Shown here piece after piece: positions 49,700 through 59,399 of a DNA stretch of 64,000 bases (its first letter is position 1; each line of letters begins with the position of its first letter). A program made the position numbers and the translations under genes. The DNA is from PALSA-1004 sp041483135 (GTDB lineage: Bacteria > Pseudomonadota > Gammaproteobacteria > Burkholderiales > SG8-41). The stretch is taken from the NCBI GenBank assembly GCA_041483135.1, contig JBGPFE010000004.1, forward strand, positions 73,282 through 137,281, read 5' to 3'. The notes under the pieces are model-generated. The model was not told the DNA's origin and searched no databases. It worked only from the letters and a program-made list of their open reading frames with translations.

Positions 49700-50674
49700 T
49701 TACTCCGGCCTCGCGCCCGAGTCCTTCACGATCTTCGCGTATTTCTCGACTTCGCGGCCGAAAAAAGCGGCGAACTCCGCGGGCGAGCTGCCGACCGGCT
49801 CGGCGCCCTCGCGCTGCATGAAGTCCTTCATCTCGGGATGCTGCAGGCCTTTCACGACCTCGGCGTATATCCGGTTGATAACCGTCTGCGGCGTGCCGGC
49901 CGGCGCGAACAATGCGAACCAGTTGTCGATGTCGAATCCCGGATACATGGAATCGAGCGTCGGCAGTTCGGCAAGCACCGACGATTTGCGCTTGGTCGTT
50001 ACGGCCAGCGCCCGCAGCCTGCCGCTTCGCAGATGGGGCAGCACGCTGATCACCGCCGGGGTTCCCATCTCGACCTCGCCGCTGAGCAGCGCCGTAATCG
50101 CGGCGCCTGCGCCCTTGTAGGGAATGTGGGTGAGCGTAATCCCTGCCGCCTCACGCAGCAGAACCATCACGAGGTGGCTCGTGGTGCCGGTGCCGTTGGA
50201 TCCGAAATTAAGTCCGCCCCTGGTTCTTTTCGCGAGCTCGACGAGCTCCTTGACGCTGCGCGCGGGCACCGACGGATGGATCGTCACGACGAGCGGCGCC
50301 GATGCGACCTGCGTGATCGGAATCAAATCTTTGCGCGCGTCGAACGGAAGTTTCGGATAAAGCGTCACGTTAACGGCGACCGATGCGGTCGACATCAGGA
50401 GCGTATAGCCGTCGGGCGGACTTTTCACCACCAGCTCGGCGCCCAGGGTGCCGCCCGCGCCCGGACGGTTGTCGACCGGCACGGTCTGGCCGAACGCTTC
50501 GTAGAAGCGCTTGCTGAGCAGGCGCGCGAGCAGGTCGGTGCCGCCCCCGGGAGAAAACGGCAGGACGATCCGGATCGTGCGCGATGGATAGTCCTGCGCG
50601 CTCGCCGCGGCCGGTGCGCCGGCCGCGACGGCGACAGACATTACAGCGGCCGCGCTCCGCAAGATGGTATTCAT
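49700..50674 (-). CDS. Bug/TctC-family receptor (12)
   Basis: The protein has 324 residues. Signal peptide VAVAAGAPAAASA. Landmarks: RTIRIVLPFSPGGGTDLLAR, QTVPVDNRPGAGGTLG, PPDGYTLLMSTA, LNFGSNGTGTTSHLVMVLL, HIPYKGAGA and LAELPTLDSMYPGF. The last motif lacks the usual PxxAEAG, so the lobe-2 loop differs. It is spaced 40 bp from Bug 13. Confidence 0.92.
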   Translation of the reverse strand: MNTILRSAAAVMSVAVAAGAPAAASAQDYPSRTIRIVLPFSPGGGTDLLARLLSKRFYEAFGQTVPVDNRPGAGGTLGAELVVKSPPDGYTLLMSTASVAVNVTLYPKLPFDARKDLIPITQVASAPLVVTIHPSVPARSVKELVELAKRTRGGLNFGSNGTGTTSHLVMVLLREAAGITLTHIPYKGAGAAITALLSGEVEMGTPAVISVLPHLRSGRLRALAVTTKRKSSVLAELPTLDSMYPGFDIDNWFALFAPAGTPQTVINRIYAEVVKGLQHPEMKDFMQREGAEPVGSSPAEFAAFFGREVEKYAKIVKDSGARPE

Positions 50675-50714
50675 AGTGTCTGGTCCATTCAGAAATGCTG
50701 GCGCATGATTGCGC

Positions 50715-51701
50715 TTACTCGGCTTTGGCGCCGGCCGCCTTGACCACCTTGGCCCATTTCGCGATTTCCGTTTGCACGTAACTCGCGAACCGGTCGGGCT
50801 GCATCCCGGCCGGGTCGAGGCCCAATCCGTACATGCGTTCCTTCAACACGGGTTGCGCAAGAGTGCGCGCAATTTCCTCGTACAGCCTGGTCACGACGAC
50901 CTTCGGCGTCCCGGCCGGCGCAAACAAGCCGTACCATACGTCGACTTCGTAGCCGGGCACACCGGCTTCCGCCACGCTCGGATACTGCGGCACTGCCAGG
51001 GATCGCTGGCTGCTCAAGACCGCAAATGCCCGCAACCGGCCGGCCTTGACCTGGGGCATCGTCGAAACCACGCTCGCCGCGGTCAGCGACACCCGCCCGC
51101 CGATGAGGTCATTGATGCTCGGCGCCGTCCCCTTGTACGGCACGTGAACGATCTTCACGCCTGTCATCATCTTGAAGAGTTCCGCGGCGAGATGCTGCGG
51201 GCTGCCGTTGCCGGAACTCGACCACAGCAGCTGATTCGGGTGGCCTTTGGCAAATGCGATCAGTTCCCTGACCGAGTGCACGGGCACCGACGGATGGACC
51301 ACCAATAGATGCGGCGAGAGAACGATTTGCATGACCGGCGTAAAGTCCTTGACGGGGTCGTAGGCAAGTTTGTACAGACTCGGCGTGATCGCAAATGCCG
51401 ACGAAGTCATCAGCAGCGTGTATCCATCGGGCACCGCCCGCGCAACCATCTCGGTTGCGATCGTGCCGCCCGCGCCCGGCCGGTTCTCGACGACGATCTG
51501 CTGGCCCCACGCCTCGGTCAGTTTCTGCGCGACGATGCGGGCGGAGGTGTCGACTCCGCCGCCGGCCGCCAGCGACACGACGATCCGGATCGGCTTCGCG
51601 GGATAAGATTGGGCGCTGCTCTGCCCGCCCCATGCCAAAAACGCGACGGGCGCGATCAACGCCGCCACGCATGAGCGCCTGCCGTTGCGCCTGATTAACA
51701 T
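50715..51701 (-). CDS. Bug/TctC-family receptor (13)
   Basis: The protein has 328 residues from ATG 51701, with GATCGGAGGAGCA before it; longer frames upstream overlap the amidohydrolase gene and are not used. Signal peptide APVAFLAWGGQSSA. Landmarks: KPIRIVVSLAAGGGVDTSAR, QQIVVENRPGAGGTIA, VPDGYTLLMTSS, LLWSSSGNGSPQHLAAELF, HVPYKGTAP and VPQYPSVAEAGVPGY. First receptor after the amidohydrolase in the minus-strand series. Confidence 0.92.
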   Translation of the reverse strand: MLIRRNGRRSCVAALIAPVAFLAWGGQSSAQSYPAKPIRIVVSLAAGGGVDTSARIVAQKLTEAWGQQIVVENRPGAGGTIATEMVARAVPDGYTLLMTSSAFAITPSLYKLAYDPVKDFTPVMQIVLSPHLLVVHPSVPVHSVRELIAFAKGHPNQLLWSSSGNGSPQHLAAELFKMMTGVKIVHVPYKGTAPSINDLIGGRVSLTAASVVSTMPQVKAGRLRAFAVLSSQRSLAVPQYPSVAEAGVPGYEVDVWYGLFAPAGTPKVVVTRLYEEIARTLAQPVLKERMYGLGLDPAGMQPDRFASYVQTEIAKWAKVVKAAGAKAE

Positions 51702-51766
51702 TGCTCCTCCGATCCCGCATGGGCTGCGGGAAGCCGCCTGGATTTTCGTCTGCGGAAAATCGCAGG

Positions 51767-52594
51767 CTATTTTAATCCGAATAGCCGGGCCGGCGTGTCC
51801 CACAGCACTGTCTGCCGGTCCTTCGCATCCGGCAGCCAGCGCGCCAGGCATGTCAACGGCGGACCATAGTCCATGCGCTCGTCCATGCGCACGTACGGCC
51901 AGTCTGAGCCCCATACGCAGTTGTCGAGCGTGAACGCCTTGATGGCGGCGGCGATGAACGGATCCACATCGCGATACGGATAGCCTTCAAGCGAGGAGCG
52001 AAACGGTCCGGACAGCTTGATCACCGCGTCGCCCGACCTGCCGAATTCGAGCAGCGCCTGGAAACCGGGTTGCGCGACGCCGCGCTTCACGTCGGGCCGG
52101 CCGAAATGATCGACCATGACGCGCACGCCCGCTTTGCGCAATATCGGCGCGGCCTCGGCGAGCTGGTCCTTCTGGCAATGCACCTGCAGAAACCAGTTCA
52201 TTTCTTTTACGCGCGCGAGCAGCCGGTCGGCGCCGGGCTCGACGAGCGGCGTCATGCCGTGGCCCATCAGGTTGATGCGGATGCCGACCACGCCCTGGTC
52301 GGCGAGTGAAGCGAGCTCGCGGTCGGCAACGCCGGCCTTGACGAGCGCGATTCCCTTGAAGCGCCCGCCGGATCCGGCGATGGCGTTGAGCATGCACCGG
52401 TTATCGGCACCGTACGGCCCGGCGCCTACCAGCAGGCCATGCGTCATTCCGTGCGCATCGAGCACGGCGCGGAACTTCGCCGCGGTGCCGGCCTGGCCCG
52501 GGTGCGGCTTGTACAGCGTGTCCGGCGAGTAGGGATAAGTATCGCCGCAGAAGACGTGCGCGTGGGAATCCACGGCGCGAGGGGTCGTTGTCAT
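51767..52594 (-). CDS. Amidohydrolase_2 family hydrolase (PDC-lactonase-like)
   Basis: The protein has 275 residues. Metal-dependent TIM barrel: VDSHAHVFCGDTYPYS at the N-terminus, QVHCQKDQ, VMVDHFGRPDV and the late WGSDWPYVRMD with the catalytic Asp. The pattern resembles 2-pyrone-4,6-dicarboxylate lactonase and related aromatic-ring-cleavage enzymes. It lies 72 bp after the CocE-type hydrolase and 65 bp before Bug 13, suggesting uptake and hydrolysis of an aromatic-derived acid or ester (inference). Confidence 0.88.
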   Translation of the reverse strand: MTTTPRAVDSHAHVFCGDTYPYSPDTLYKPHPGQAGTAAKFRAVLDAHGMTHGLLVGAGPYGADNRCMLNAIAGSGGRFKGIALVKAGVADRELASLADQGVVGIRINLMGHGMTPLVEPGADRLLARVKEMNWFLQVHCQKDQLAEAAPILRKAGVRVMVDHFGRPDVKRGVAQPGFQALLEFGRSGDAVIKLSGPFRSSLEGYPYRDVDPFIAAAIKAFTLDNCVWGSDWPYVRMDERMDYGPPLTCLARWLPDAKDRQTVLWDTPARLFGLK

Positions 52595-52666
52595 GTGCGG
52601 TTTGCTCCCTTGCGAATGGATTTTTGGCTAACGCGGTTCATGCGGCCGATCGCGAAGCAATCATCC

Positions 52667-54409
52667 TTACTTCGGCGGTATGACCGGCAACAGCACGGAA
52701 GCTTGCCGCTTGGGACCGCAGTGCAGCGTGACTTTCCCGCCGAAAATTTCCGGCGGCCGGTCGGTCGGATCGTCGTGCTCGAAAGGACCGCAGCCGCGCA
52801 TCGGGTTTTTCATGTTCGACAGCCGCGTCGCCTCGCCTTCGTACACGTAATCCCTGCCGCGGATGGTGAGAGCGATGCGGTGGCCCTTGGGCACGACGAT
52901 GCAGGTCGGCCAGATCTCGATGTCGAGCTCGTAAATCTGCCCCGGCACGAGCGGCTGCTTCTCGTCGTGAGCGTGATACGGGCGATATGGCAGCGAAAGT
53001 TTGGCATCGAGCTTGCGCTGCGACGCCCTGAGCCAGCCCTGGCCGACCGGCGTATGCGGATCGAGCGCGCCCTGAAACACGATTTCCTTGCCGTGCGGGT
53101 CGAACACGCGCAGCACCACGAAAAAATCCGCATCGGCGGTCGAAGACGCAATGAAAAGCTTCAGCGCTGACGGGCCCGTGATCTCGGTTTCCTTGGCGAG
53201 CGGCGGCGTCGAAAATGTCACGCCGTCACCCATCGCGTCGTAAGTGATCGTCTGCTCGGCCGCAACCGGGGTCGTTGACAGAGCCTTGTCTTTCGGGTCG
53301 AGGTGGAAATGCGTCCACTTGGTGCGCGCGAGCGGCCATTCGTTTTCAAAGCGTTCGACGAACTTCTCGCCGGGATGGCGCACCTGCAGCAGCACGCGCG
53401 GCTGCTTGTCCCAGCCGTTTTTCACGCCCTTGAGGAAATAATCGAAGAAGCGCTTCTGCAACTTCACGCTGTAATCGGTGTAGAACGGCGCCCAGTGCGA
53501 GCCGCCGTGCACCTCGAGCCATTTCTGTTTCGACGCCGCGCGCATGTAGCCTTCGAAGTTGCCACGCGGGTGCAGGCCCTGCCCGCCCCAGTTGGCGGCG
53601 GAGTATAGCGGCACGGTGACTTTGGACAGGTCGCCCGTGCGCTCGCGATAGTAGGAATCGATGAGCGGGTGCTTGAGCACGCCCTCCCACATGTCTCCGC
53701 GGTTCTTGGCGAGCACGTCCTCGGAGAGCGTCTCCGGGCCGCAGACGAGCTCGCCCGTGACGCGGCTCTTCGGCCCGCGCTCGCCGCGCCCGTGCTGCAC
53801 CGTTTTCACCTGCATCTCCTGCCAGTTCTTGCGGAACACGCAGGCGATGCCGCCATGGCGCACCGAGTCGCGGTAGTAATCGACCCACCCTTCCCACACG
53901 CAGATCGCCGCGAGGTGCGGCGGCTTGAGCGCCGCCGCGCGCCACTGGCTCGACGCGTAGTACGAAATTCCGTTCAGCCCCACCTTGCCGCTGCACCACG
54001 GCTGCGCCGCCGCCCATTCGATGCAATCGTGGAAATCCCTGTTCTCGCGCGCGTTGTTGTGGTCGAGGTAGCCGGGCGAGCGGCCGGCGCCGCGCGAGTC
54101 CACGCGCACGCACGCGTAACCGTCGAGCACCCACTTCTCGGGATCGACCACTTCCCAGTTCGCATACTTGTTGCTGGTGCCGGCGACCGCGTCGGGATTC
54201 TCCTTCACCATGAGCTCCCACGCGGTCTTGTAGCCGTCCTGGAACGCGAGCCCCTTGCCGTACGGGCCGTAGCTCACGAGCGCCGGATATTTTCCGTCGG
54301 CGGCAGGCCGGAACACGTCCGCGCGCAGCACGAGGCCGTCGTCCATCGCGACCGGCACGTCCCACTCAATTTTCATGCCGTCGCGGATTTCGTTTTTTGT
54401 TGCGGTCAT
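52667..54409 (-). CDS. CocE/NonD-family alpha/beta hydrolase
   Basis: The protein has 580 residues from ATG 54409. X-Pro dipeptidyl-peptidase/cocaine-esterase architecture: hydrolase core with LVSYGPYGKG, VRVDSRGAGRSPG and nucleophile S149 (LNGISYYASSQW), a cap region, His region GGSHWAPFY, and a C-terminal jelly-roll (TEITGPSALKLFIAS, TIRGRDYVYEG). No signal peptide is seen, so it is probably cytoplasmic. Hydrolyses esters or amides; first gene of the minus-strand series with amidohydrolase and six receptors. Confidence 0.9.
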   Translation of the reverse strand: MTATKNEIRDGMKIEWDVPVAMDDGLVLRADVFRPAADGKYPALVSYGPYGKGLAFQDGYKTAWELMVKENPDAVAGTSNKYANWEVVDPEKWVLDGYACVRVDSRGAGRSPGYLDHNNARENRDFHDCIEWAAAQPWCSGKVGLNGISYYASSQWRAAALKPPHLAAICVWEGWVDYYRDSVRHGGIACVFRKNWQEMQVKTVQHGRGERGPKSRVTGELVCGPETLSEDVLAKNRGDMWEGVLKHPLIDSYYRERTGDLSKVTVPLYSAANWGGQGLHPRGNFEGYMRAASKQKWLEVHGGSHWAPFYTDYSVKLQKRFFDYFLKGVKNGWDKQPRVLLQVRHPGEKFVERFENEWPLARTKWTHFHLDPKDKALSTTPVAAEQTITYDAMGDGVTFSTPPLAKETEITGPSALKLFIASSTADADFFVVLRVFDPHGKEIVFQGALDPHTPVGQGWLRASQRKLDAKLSLPYRPYHAHDEKQPLVPGQIYELDIEIWPTCIVVPKGHRIALTIRGRDYVYEGEATRLSNMKNPMRGCGPFEHDDPTDRPPEIFGGKVTLHCGPKRQASVLLPVIPPK

Positions 54410-54580
54410 CGTTTCAAGTCCTTTGCGGATGCGGGAGCGGAATGCGGATTGTATGACATCGGTAGCCGAGCCGCGCGCGGTTGACATCGCCGGGTTAGGA
54501 GGGTTACGGTATGTTGGTATCTGAATTATATCGAGAGTGGCGCGGACATCGCGCACTCCATTCACAGACGAGGAGAAATC

Positions 54581-55540
54581 ATGAAATGCCTGATGCTTGC
54601 TGTCGGCCTGGGGATTGCCGCGAGCGCCGGTTACGCGCAGGATTATCCTTCGCGCCCGATCTCCATCACCGTGCCAAACCCGCCGGGCGGGATGAATCAG
54701 ATCCACGCCCAACCCCTCTCGCCGGTCCTCGAGAGGATTGCCGGTCAGCCCGCGCCTGTGGTGAACAGGCCCGGCGGAACGGCCGCGGTCGGCACCGCGT
54801 ACATCGCCAATCAGCCGCCCGACGGCTATAACCTGCTCGTCACGACCCCGAATCTTTTTCTGGTGATCGAAAAAGACAAACTGTACGGGATCAAATCACC
54901 GTATGCGCTCGAGCAGATTGCGCCGGTTGCGTTGCTGAGCGCCGACCCCTTGATCTTGGTCGTTCATCCCTCGCTGCCAGTGAAGTCGGTCAAGGAACTG
55001 ATCAACCTGGCGAAGTCCAAGCCGGGAGAACTGGTTTTCTCGTCGTCGGGCCCGTACGGCATCACCCATGTGCCGATGGCCATGTTCCTGGACGCGGCCG
55101 GTGGTCTGAAAATGCGGCATTTGCCGACGACCGGCGGGGGGCCCGCGGTCGTGCAGGCGTTGGGCGGACACGCTATGATTACCGACGCCGGCCCGGCGGC
55201 GGTGTTCCCGTATTTACAAACCGGCAAGATGCGGGCGCTCGCAAGCTGGGGTGACAAGCGCTATGCCTTGCTGCCAGACATGCCGACGCTCAAGGAACTT
55301 GGTTATAACGTCGAGGCGTATCTGTGGGTGGGAGTATTCACGACCGCCGGCGTGCCTGAGCCGATTTTCAACAAAATGCGCGAATTGATCAGGAAAGCCG
55401 CCAGCGACCCCTTGTTCAACAAGGCGCTGGACAACGCCCGCGTCGTGCCGTATTACCTGGACACCCCGGATTTCAGGAAATTCTTCGACACCGACAACAA
55501 GCGCCTCAGCGAGGCGGTCAGGAAAATCGGCCGCATCTAG
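54581..55540 (+). CDS. Bug/TctC-family receptor (14), divergent type
   Basis: The protein has 319 residues; GAGGAGAAATC before the ATG. Signal peptide GLGIAASAGYA. Landmarks: RPISITVPNPPGGMNQIHA (Asp of PGGxxD replaced), PAPVVNRPGGTAAVG, PPDGYNLLVTTP, LVFSSSGPYGITHVPMAMF, HLPTTGGGP (no PYKG) and LPDMPTLKELGYNV. These changes set it apart from the tandem receptors. Divergent from the CocE gene across about 170 bp. Confidence 0.9.
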   Translation: MKCLMLAVGLGIAASAGYAQDYPSRPISITVPNPPGGMNQIHAQPLSPVLERIAGQPAPVVNRPGGTAAVGTAYIANQPPDGYNLLVTTPNLFLVIEKDKLYGIKSPYALEQIAPVALLSADPLILVVHPSLPVKSVKELINLAKSKPGELVFSSSGPYGITHVPMAMFLDAAGGLKMRHLPTTGGGPAVVQALGGHAMITDAGPAAVFPYLQTGKMRALASWGDKRYALLPDMPTLKELGYNVEAYLWVGVFTTAGVPEPIFNKMRELIRKAASDPLFNKALDNARVVPYYLDTPDFRKFFDTDNKRLSEAVRKIGRI

Positions 55541-55608
55541 CATGCGATGAGAATGTCGGGGCGAAGATTCGCTTTCGCGAATCGATCGCGCGCGACTCCT
55601 GCGTCCGC

Positions 55609-56595
55609 CTAATCGACTTTCGCGCCGGAGAGTTTCACGATCCTCGCGTATTTCTCGAGATCCCGGCGCATAAACGCAGCGAACTCTTCGGGGCTGTTGG
55701 CCACCGGATCGGTGCCCTGGATTTCGAACTGCGCGCGGGTTTCCGGCGCACGGACGACTTTCACGAACGCAGCGTTAAGCCGGGCGACGATTGCTTTCGG
55801 CGTCTTCGCGGGAGCAAAGAGCCCAAACCAGTTGCTCGCCTCGAAGCCCGGCACTCCCGCCTCGCTGATCGTCGGCACATCGGGCATCTGAGGCGACCGC
55901 TTCGCGCCCGCGATGCCGAGCAGGCGCAAGCGCCCGGCCTTGATCTGCGGCAGTACCGGCGCAATCGAGTTGAACATCAGGTCCACGTTGCCGCCGATCA
56001 GATCGGTCACCGCCTGCGGCGCTCCCTTGTACGGCACGTGCGTGATGCTGACGCCCGCCATGCTCTTGAACAATTCCATCGCGAGGTGATTGGCGACGCC
56101 GTTGCCGGCCGAGGCGTAATTGAGCTTGCCGGGTTCGGCTTTGGCGAGCGCGATCAGCTCCTTCACCGTCCTGACCGGGACCGCGGGATGCGTGATCAGC
56201 AGGAAAGGCCCGCTCGAAACCAGGCTGATCGGCGCAAAATCCTTGAGCGTGTCGTAGGGAACGTGTTTTTTGAGATGCGGCAGGATCGTCAATGCCCCGG
56301 GGCTGCTGAACAACAACGTGTAACCATCGGGGTTTGCCCGTGCCGCGAGTTCCACCCCGATGAGGCCGCCCGCCCCGCCGCGGTTGTCGATGACGAGCTG
56401 CTGACCGAGCAGGCCGGATACGCCCGGCGCCACGGTGCGCACGACCACGTCAGGCGTGCCGCCGGCAGGTACCGGCACGATCACGCGAATCGGCTTGTCG
56501 GGGTACTGTCCTTCGCGTGGCGAAGCGGCCTGCGCAACCGCGAATGGCAGCAGCAAAACCGCAAGGCTGGCACAGGCTGTGCGCAATATGTTCAC
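55609..56595 (-). CDS. Bug/TctC-family receptor (15)
   Basis: The protein has 328 residues, GTG 56595 with AGAAGGAGGAGGCCC before it. Signal peptide LAVLLLPFAVAQA. Landmarks: KPIRVIVPVPAGGTPD, QQLVIDNRGGAGGLIG, NPDGYTLLFSSP, LNYASAGNGVANHLAMELF, HVPYKGAPQ and MPDVPTISEAGVPGF. Convergent with Bug 14 and divergent from the SDR gene across 133 bp. Confidence 0.92.
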   Translation of the reverse strand: MNILRTACASLAVLLLPFAVAQAASPREGQYPDKPIRVIVPVPAGGTPDVVVRTVAPGVSGLLGQQLVIDNRGGAGGLIGVELAARANPDGYTLLFSSPGALTILPHLKKHVPYDTLKDFAPISLVSSGPFLLITHPAVPVRTVKELIALAKAEPGKLNYASAGNGVANHLAMELFKSMAGVSITHVPYKGAPQAVTDLIGGNVDLMFNSIAPVLPQIKAGRLRLLGIAGAKRSPQMPDVPTISEAGVPGFEASNWFGLFAPAKTPKAIVARLNAAFVKVVRAPETRAQFEIQGTDPVANSPEEFAAFMRRDLEKYARIVKLSGAKVD

Positions 56596-56728
56596 GGGCC
56601 TCCTCCTTCTGGTTATTGTTGCGGGAATGGTAACCGATGCCGGCGTGCCGTTCAAAGTCAATTCAGGCAGAATCGGCTATGCTTGCGGCAGGAATGTTAC
56701 CTAAATCATCTTGTCACGGGAGATACGC

Positions 56729-57502
56729 ATGATGACAGCGGCGGGCGCGGTTGCGCCGGGAAATGAGCTTGCGGGCAAAGTAGCGCTGGTCACCGGCGCC
56801 GGGCGCAATATCGGGCGCGCCATCGCGCTCGAGCTGGCGGCGGGCGGCGCTGCGGTCGCCGTGAACACGCGCGCGTCGCGCGAGGACGCCGAGAAAGTTG
56901 TCGCGGAGATTCGCGCAGCCGGCGGTCAGGCGGCGGTCTTCATGGCCGACGTCGCCGATGCCAATGCGGTGAATGCGATGGTCGCCAACGTGGTCAAGCA
57001 GTTCGGCCGCATCGACATGCTCGTGCTCAACGCTTCGGTGCGCAAGGAAACACCTTTCATCGACATGAGTTTCGATGAATGGCGGAATATTCTCGCGATC
57101 ACGCTCGACGGCTCGTTTCACTGCACCAAGGCGTGTTTGCCTGCCATGATCAAGGCCGGCGGCGGCGCGATCGTCACGCTCGGCGGCCTGATGGCGCTGT
57201 CGGGCGCGAAGAATCGCGTCCACGGCTCGGTCGCGAAACACGGGCTCGTCGGCATGACGCGCGCGCTCTCGCGCGACCTCGCCCAATACGGAATCCGCGT
57301 CAACTGCGTGGCGCCCGGGCAAATGAACACGACGCGTGCCGCCGGCCGCGCGCCGCGCGCCAACCCGTCGGATCTCATTCCCCTCGGACGTCGTGGCGAG
57401 CCGGAAGAAATTGCCACCACCGTGCGCTTCCTGTGCGGACCCGGCGCGAGCTTCATCACCGGCCAGACTCTCCACGTGAACGGCGGCCAGATGGCATTCT
57501 GA
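56729..57502 (+). CDS. SDR-family protein lacking the catalytic Ser/Tyr
   Basis: The protein has 257 residues; GGGAGATACGC precedes the ATG. Rossmann fold with ALVTGAGRNIGRAIALELA, DVADANAV, LVLNASVRKETPF and a C-terminal GASFITGQTLHVNGGQMAF. In the active-site region (GGLMALSGAKNRVHGSVAKHG) the Lys is kept, but the Tyr position four residues before it is Gly and the Ser position is also Gly. It may bind NAD(P) without standard oxidoreductase activity, or use other residues. Neighbour of Bug 15 and Bug 16. Confidence 0.85.
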   Translation: MMTAAGAVAPGNELAGKVALVTGAGRNIGRAIALELAAGGAAVAVNTRASREDAEKVVAEIRAAGGQAAVFMADVADANAVNAMVANVVKQFGRIDMLVLNASVRKETPFIDMSFDEWRNILAITLDGSFHCTKACLPAMIKAGGGAIVTLGGLMALSGAKNRVHGSVAKHGLVGMTRALSRDLAQYGIRVNCVAPGQMNTTRAAGRAPRANPSDLIPLGRRGEPEEIATTVRFLCGPGASFITGQTLHVNGGQMAF

Positions 57503-57583
57503 TTTGAACAGGCGGGATTCAATCACCGGCTTGCCGTTGATCGCCCGTCCTGTCCTGCCGTTCACGTTGTCGCGAGTGTCGCC

Positions 57584-58024
57584 CTAACGCGCCGACGGCG
57601 CCGGCTTGAAAGCTTGCGACTGCCGTGGCAGTTCCCACTCGAAACGCTGCAGTTGTTGCTGTCGCTCCTGTGAGTAACGCTGCTGTTCGATTTGAATTTC
57701 GGCATGCCGGCTTGCGGCGGACGGCGAGCTCAGGTTCTGCTGCCGGCGCAAATCGAGCTGTTGTTGTTGATCGAGCTGAAGCAACTGCTGGCGCTGCTGA
57801 AGCTCGAGCTGTTGCAGCTGCTGCTGTTGGCGCGGGTCAAGCTTCGGCTGCTGCGCGCGATGGCGCTCCTGTTCCAGGTACAAACGCAACTCGTCCGTTT
57901 GTTGCTGCTGTTGAAGCTGCAGGCGTTGAACCGCCTGCTTCCCCGGGTCGGCGCACAGCCCTTGCCCTGTCAGCACCAGACCAAGCACACCAAGCAGAAT
58001 CGGCAATGCATACCGAAAGAGCAA
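57584..58024 (-). CDS. Gln-rich exported protein
   Basis: The protein has 146 residues, TTG start after GGGAGA. Signal peptide LLGVLGLVLTGQGLCA, then an extended Gln/Leu/Arg helix (LQLQQQQQTDELRLYL, QQQQLQQLELQQRQQLLQLD) predicted as a coiled coil, ending WELPRQSQAFKPAPSAR. Periplasmic; no family recognised. Composition is striking but the frame, signal and codon pattern look genuine. Confidence 0.65.
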   Translation of the reverse strand: MLFRYALPILLGVLGLVLTGQGLCADPGKQAVQRLQLQQQQQTDELRLYLEQERHRAQQPKLDPRQQQQLQQLELQQRQQLLQLDQQQQLDLRRQQNLSSPSAASRHAEIQIEQQRYSQERQQQLQRFEWELPRQSQAFKPAPSAR

Positions 58025-58257
58025 CCGCAGTCTCCCGCAAATGAATTCAGAGCAAGGCGCTTAAGCTTACCCATATTTCCCCGCGCATGTATATCGCCGG
58101 ATCGACCCGTCCCGGCGCGCAGCAGGATGACGGCCTGCGCCGGTGTCCGGATTTTTGGTTCGCCGTTTGGCATTGAGATCATGCTCAGGCGAGGCTAGCC
58201 AACGACGCCGCGCCGGCCGACAATAGCGCCCTGTCTGCTTTTCGGGGAGAAGGACCC

Positions 58258-59247
58258 ATGTCAGCAGGTTCATCGCAACAAGCCATCATCGCGGCCGCCG
58301 TGCTGTTCGCCGCCGCCGTCATGCAGATACCATCGGCCGGCGCACAACCAGACTATCCCAGCCGCCCGATCCGTCTGATCATCCCGATGGCGGCAGGCGG
58401 CGCGACCGATATCCTGATCCGCTCGCTGGCACCGAAAATGACGGAACTGCTCGGTCAGCAGATCGTCGTCGACAACCGCCCGGGCGCGAACGGCGTGATC
58501 GGCGAGGAAATGGGCGTCCGGGCCACGCCCGACGGCTACACCCTGATCGCCAACGCGCTCGCCATCGCGATCAACCCCAGTCTCTACAAGCTCGATTACG
58601 ATGTCAGGCGCGATCTCGCGCCGTTGACGCAGCTCGCGTCGGTCGACCTGCTGCTCGGCGTAAACCCGCAGGTCCCCGCCAAATCGGTCGCCGAGCTGAT
58701 TGCGCTCGCCAAAGCGCAGCCCGGCAAGCTCAATTACGCGTCGTTCGGCGTCGGCAGCATCGCGCACATGGCGGGCGAATTGTTCAAGCAGGCAAGCCGC
58801 ACGCAGATCGTGCATATCGCCTACAAAGCGACGCCCCAGGCCGTGCAGGAAACGATCGCCGGGCAGACGCAATTCATGTTCGGCGGCATCCCTTACATGC
58901 TGCCGCATGCGCGCGCCGGGCGGCTGCGCGGCATCGCGGTGAGTTCCCTGCAACGCTCGCCGCTTGCACCGGAGATTCCGACGCTCGACGAATCGGGGCT
59001 GCCAGGCTTCGATGTCACCGCATGGTTCGGCATGTGGGTGCCGGCAAAGACACCGCAATCGATCGTCGCGCGGCTAAACAAGGTAATGAACCAAGTGCTG
59101 ACCGACGCCACCGTGAGACCCAACATCGAACGGCAGGGTTACCGGCCGGGTGGCGGCTCGTCCGAGGCCTTCGGCAAATTCGTGCGTTCTGAAGTCGAAA
59201 AATTTTCGCGCGTAGTCAGGGAAGCCGGCATCAAGCCGGAGGGTTGA
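58258..59247 (+). CDS. Bug/TctC-family receptor (16)
   Basis: The protein has 329 residues; GGGGAGAAGGACCC before the ATG. Signal peptide LFAAAVMQIPSAGA. Landmarks: RPIRLIIPMAAGGATD, QQIVVDNRPGANGVIG, TPDGYTLIANAL, LNYASFGVGSIAHMAGELF, HIAYKATPQ (not VPYKG) and APEIPTLDESGLPGF. It is followed by Bug 17 on the same strand after 152 bp that hold no gene. Confidence 0.92.
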   Translation: MSAGSSQQAIIAAAVLFAAAVMQIPSAGAQPDYPSRPIRLIIPMAAGGATDILIRSLAPKMTELLGQQIVVDNRPGANGVIGEEMGVRATPDGYTLIANALAIAINPSLYKLDYDVRRDLAPLTQLASVDLLLGVNPQVPAKSVAELIALAKAQPGKLNYASFGVGSIAHMAGELFKQASRTQIVHIAYKATPQAVQETIAGQTQFMFGGIPYMLPHARAGRLRGIAVSSLQRSPLAPEIPTLDESGLPGFDVTAWFGMWVPAKTPQSIVARLNKVMNQVLTDATVRPNIERQGYRPGGGSSEAFGKFVRSEVEKFSRVVREAGIKPEG

Positions 59248-59399
59248 CCCCCATACGTCGTTGCGCCGCTGCGGCTTGCGGCCAAGCGCCGGGATTTGAA
59301 GCCCGCGGCGCCCACGGTTGATTTCACGCGGCAAAACGGACAGAATCAATCCCAAAAACGAGGCCTTACCGGCATCCCGATAAAATCAACGGAGGAACG

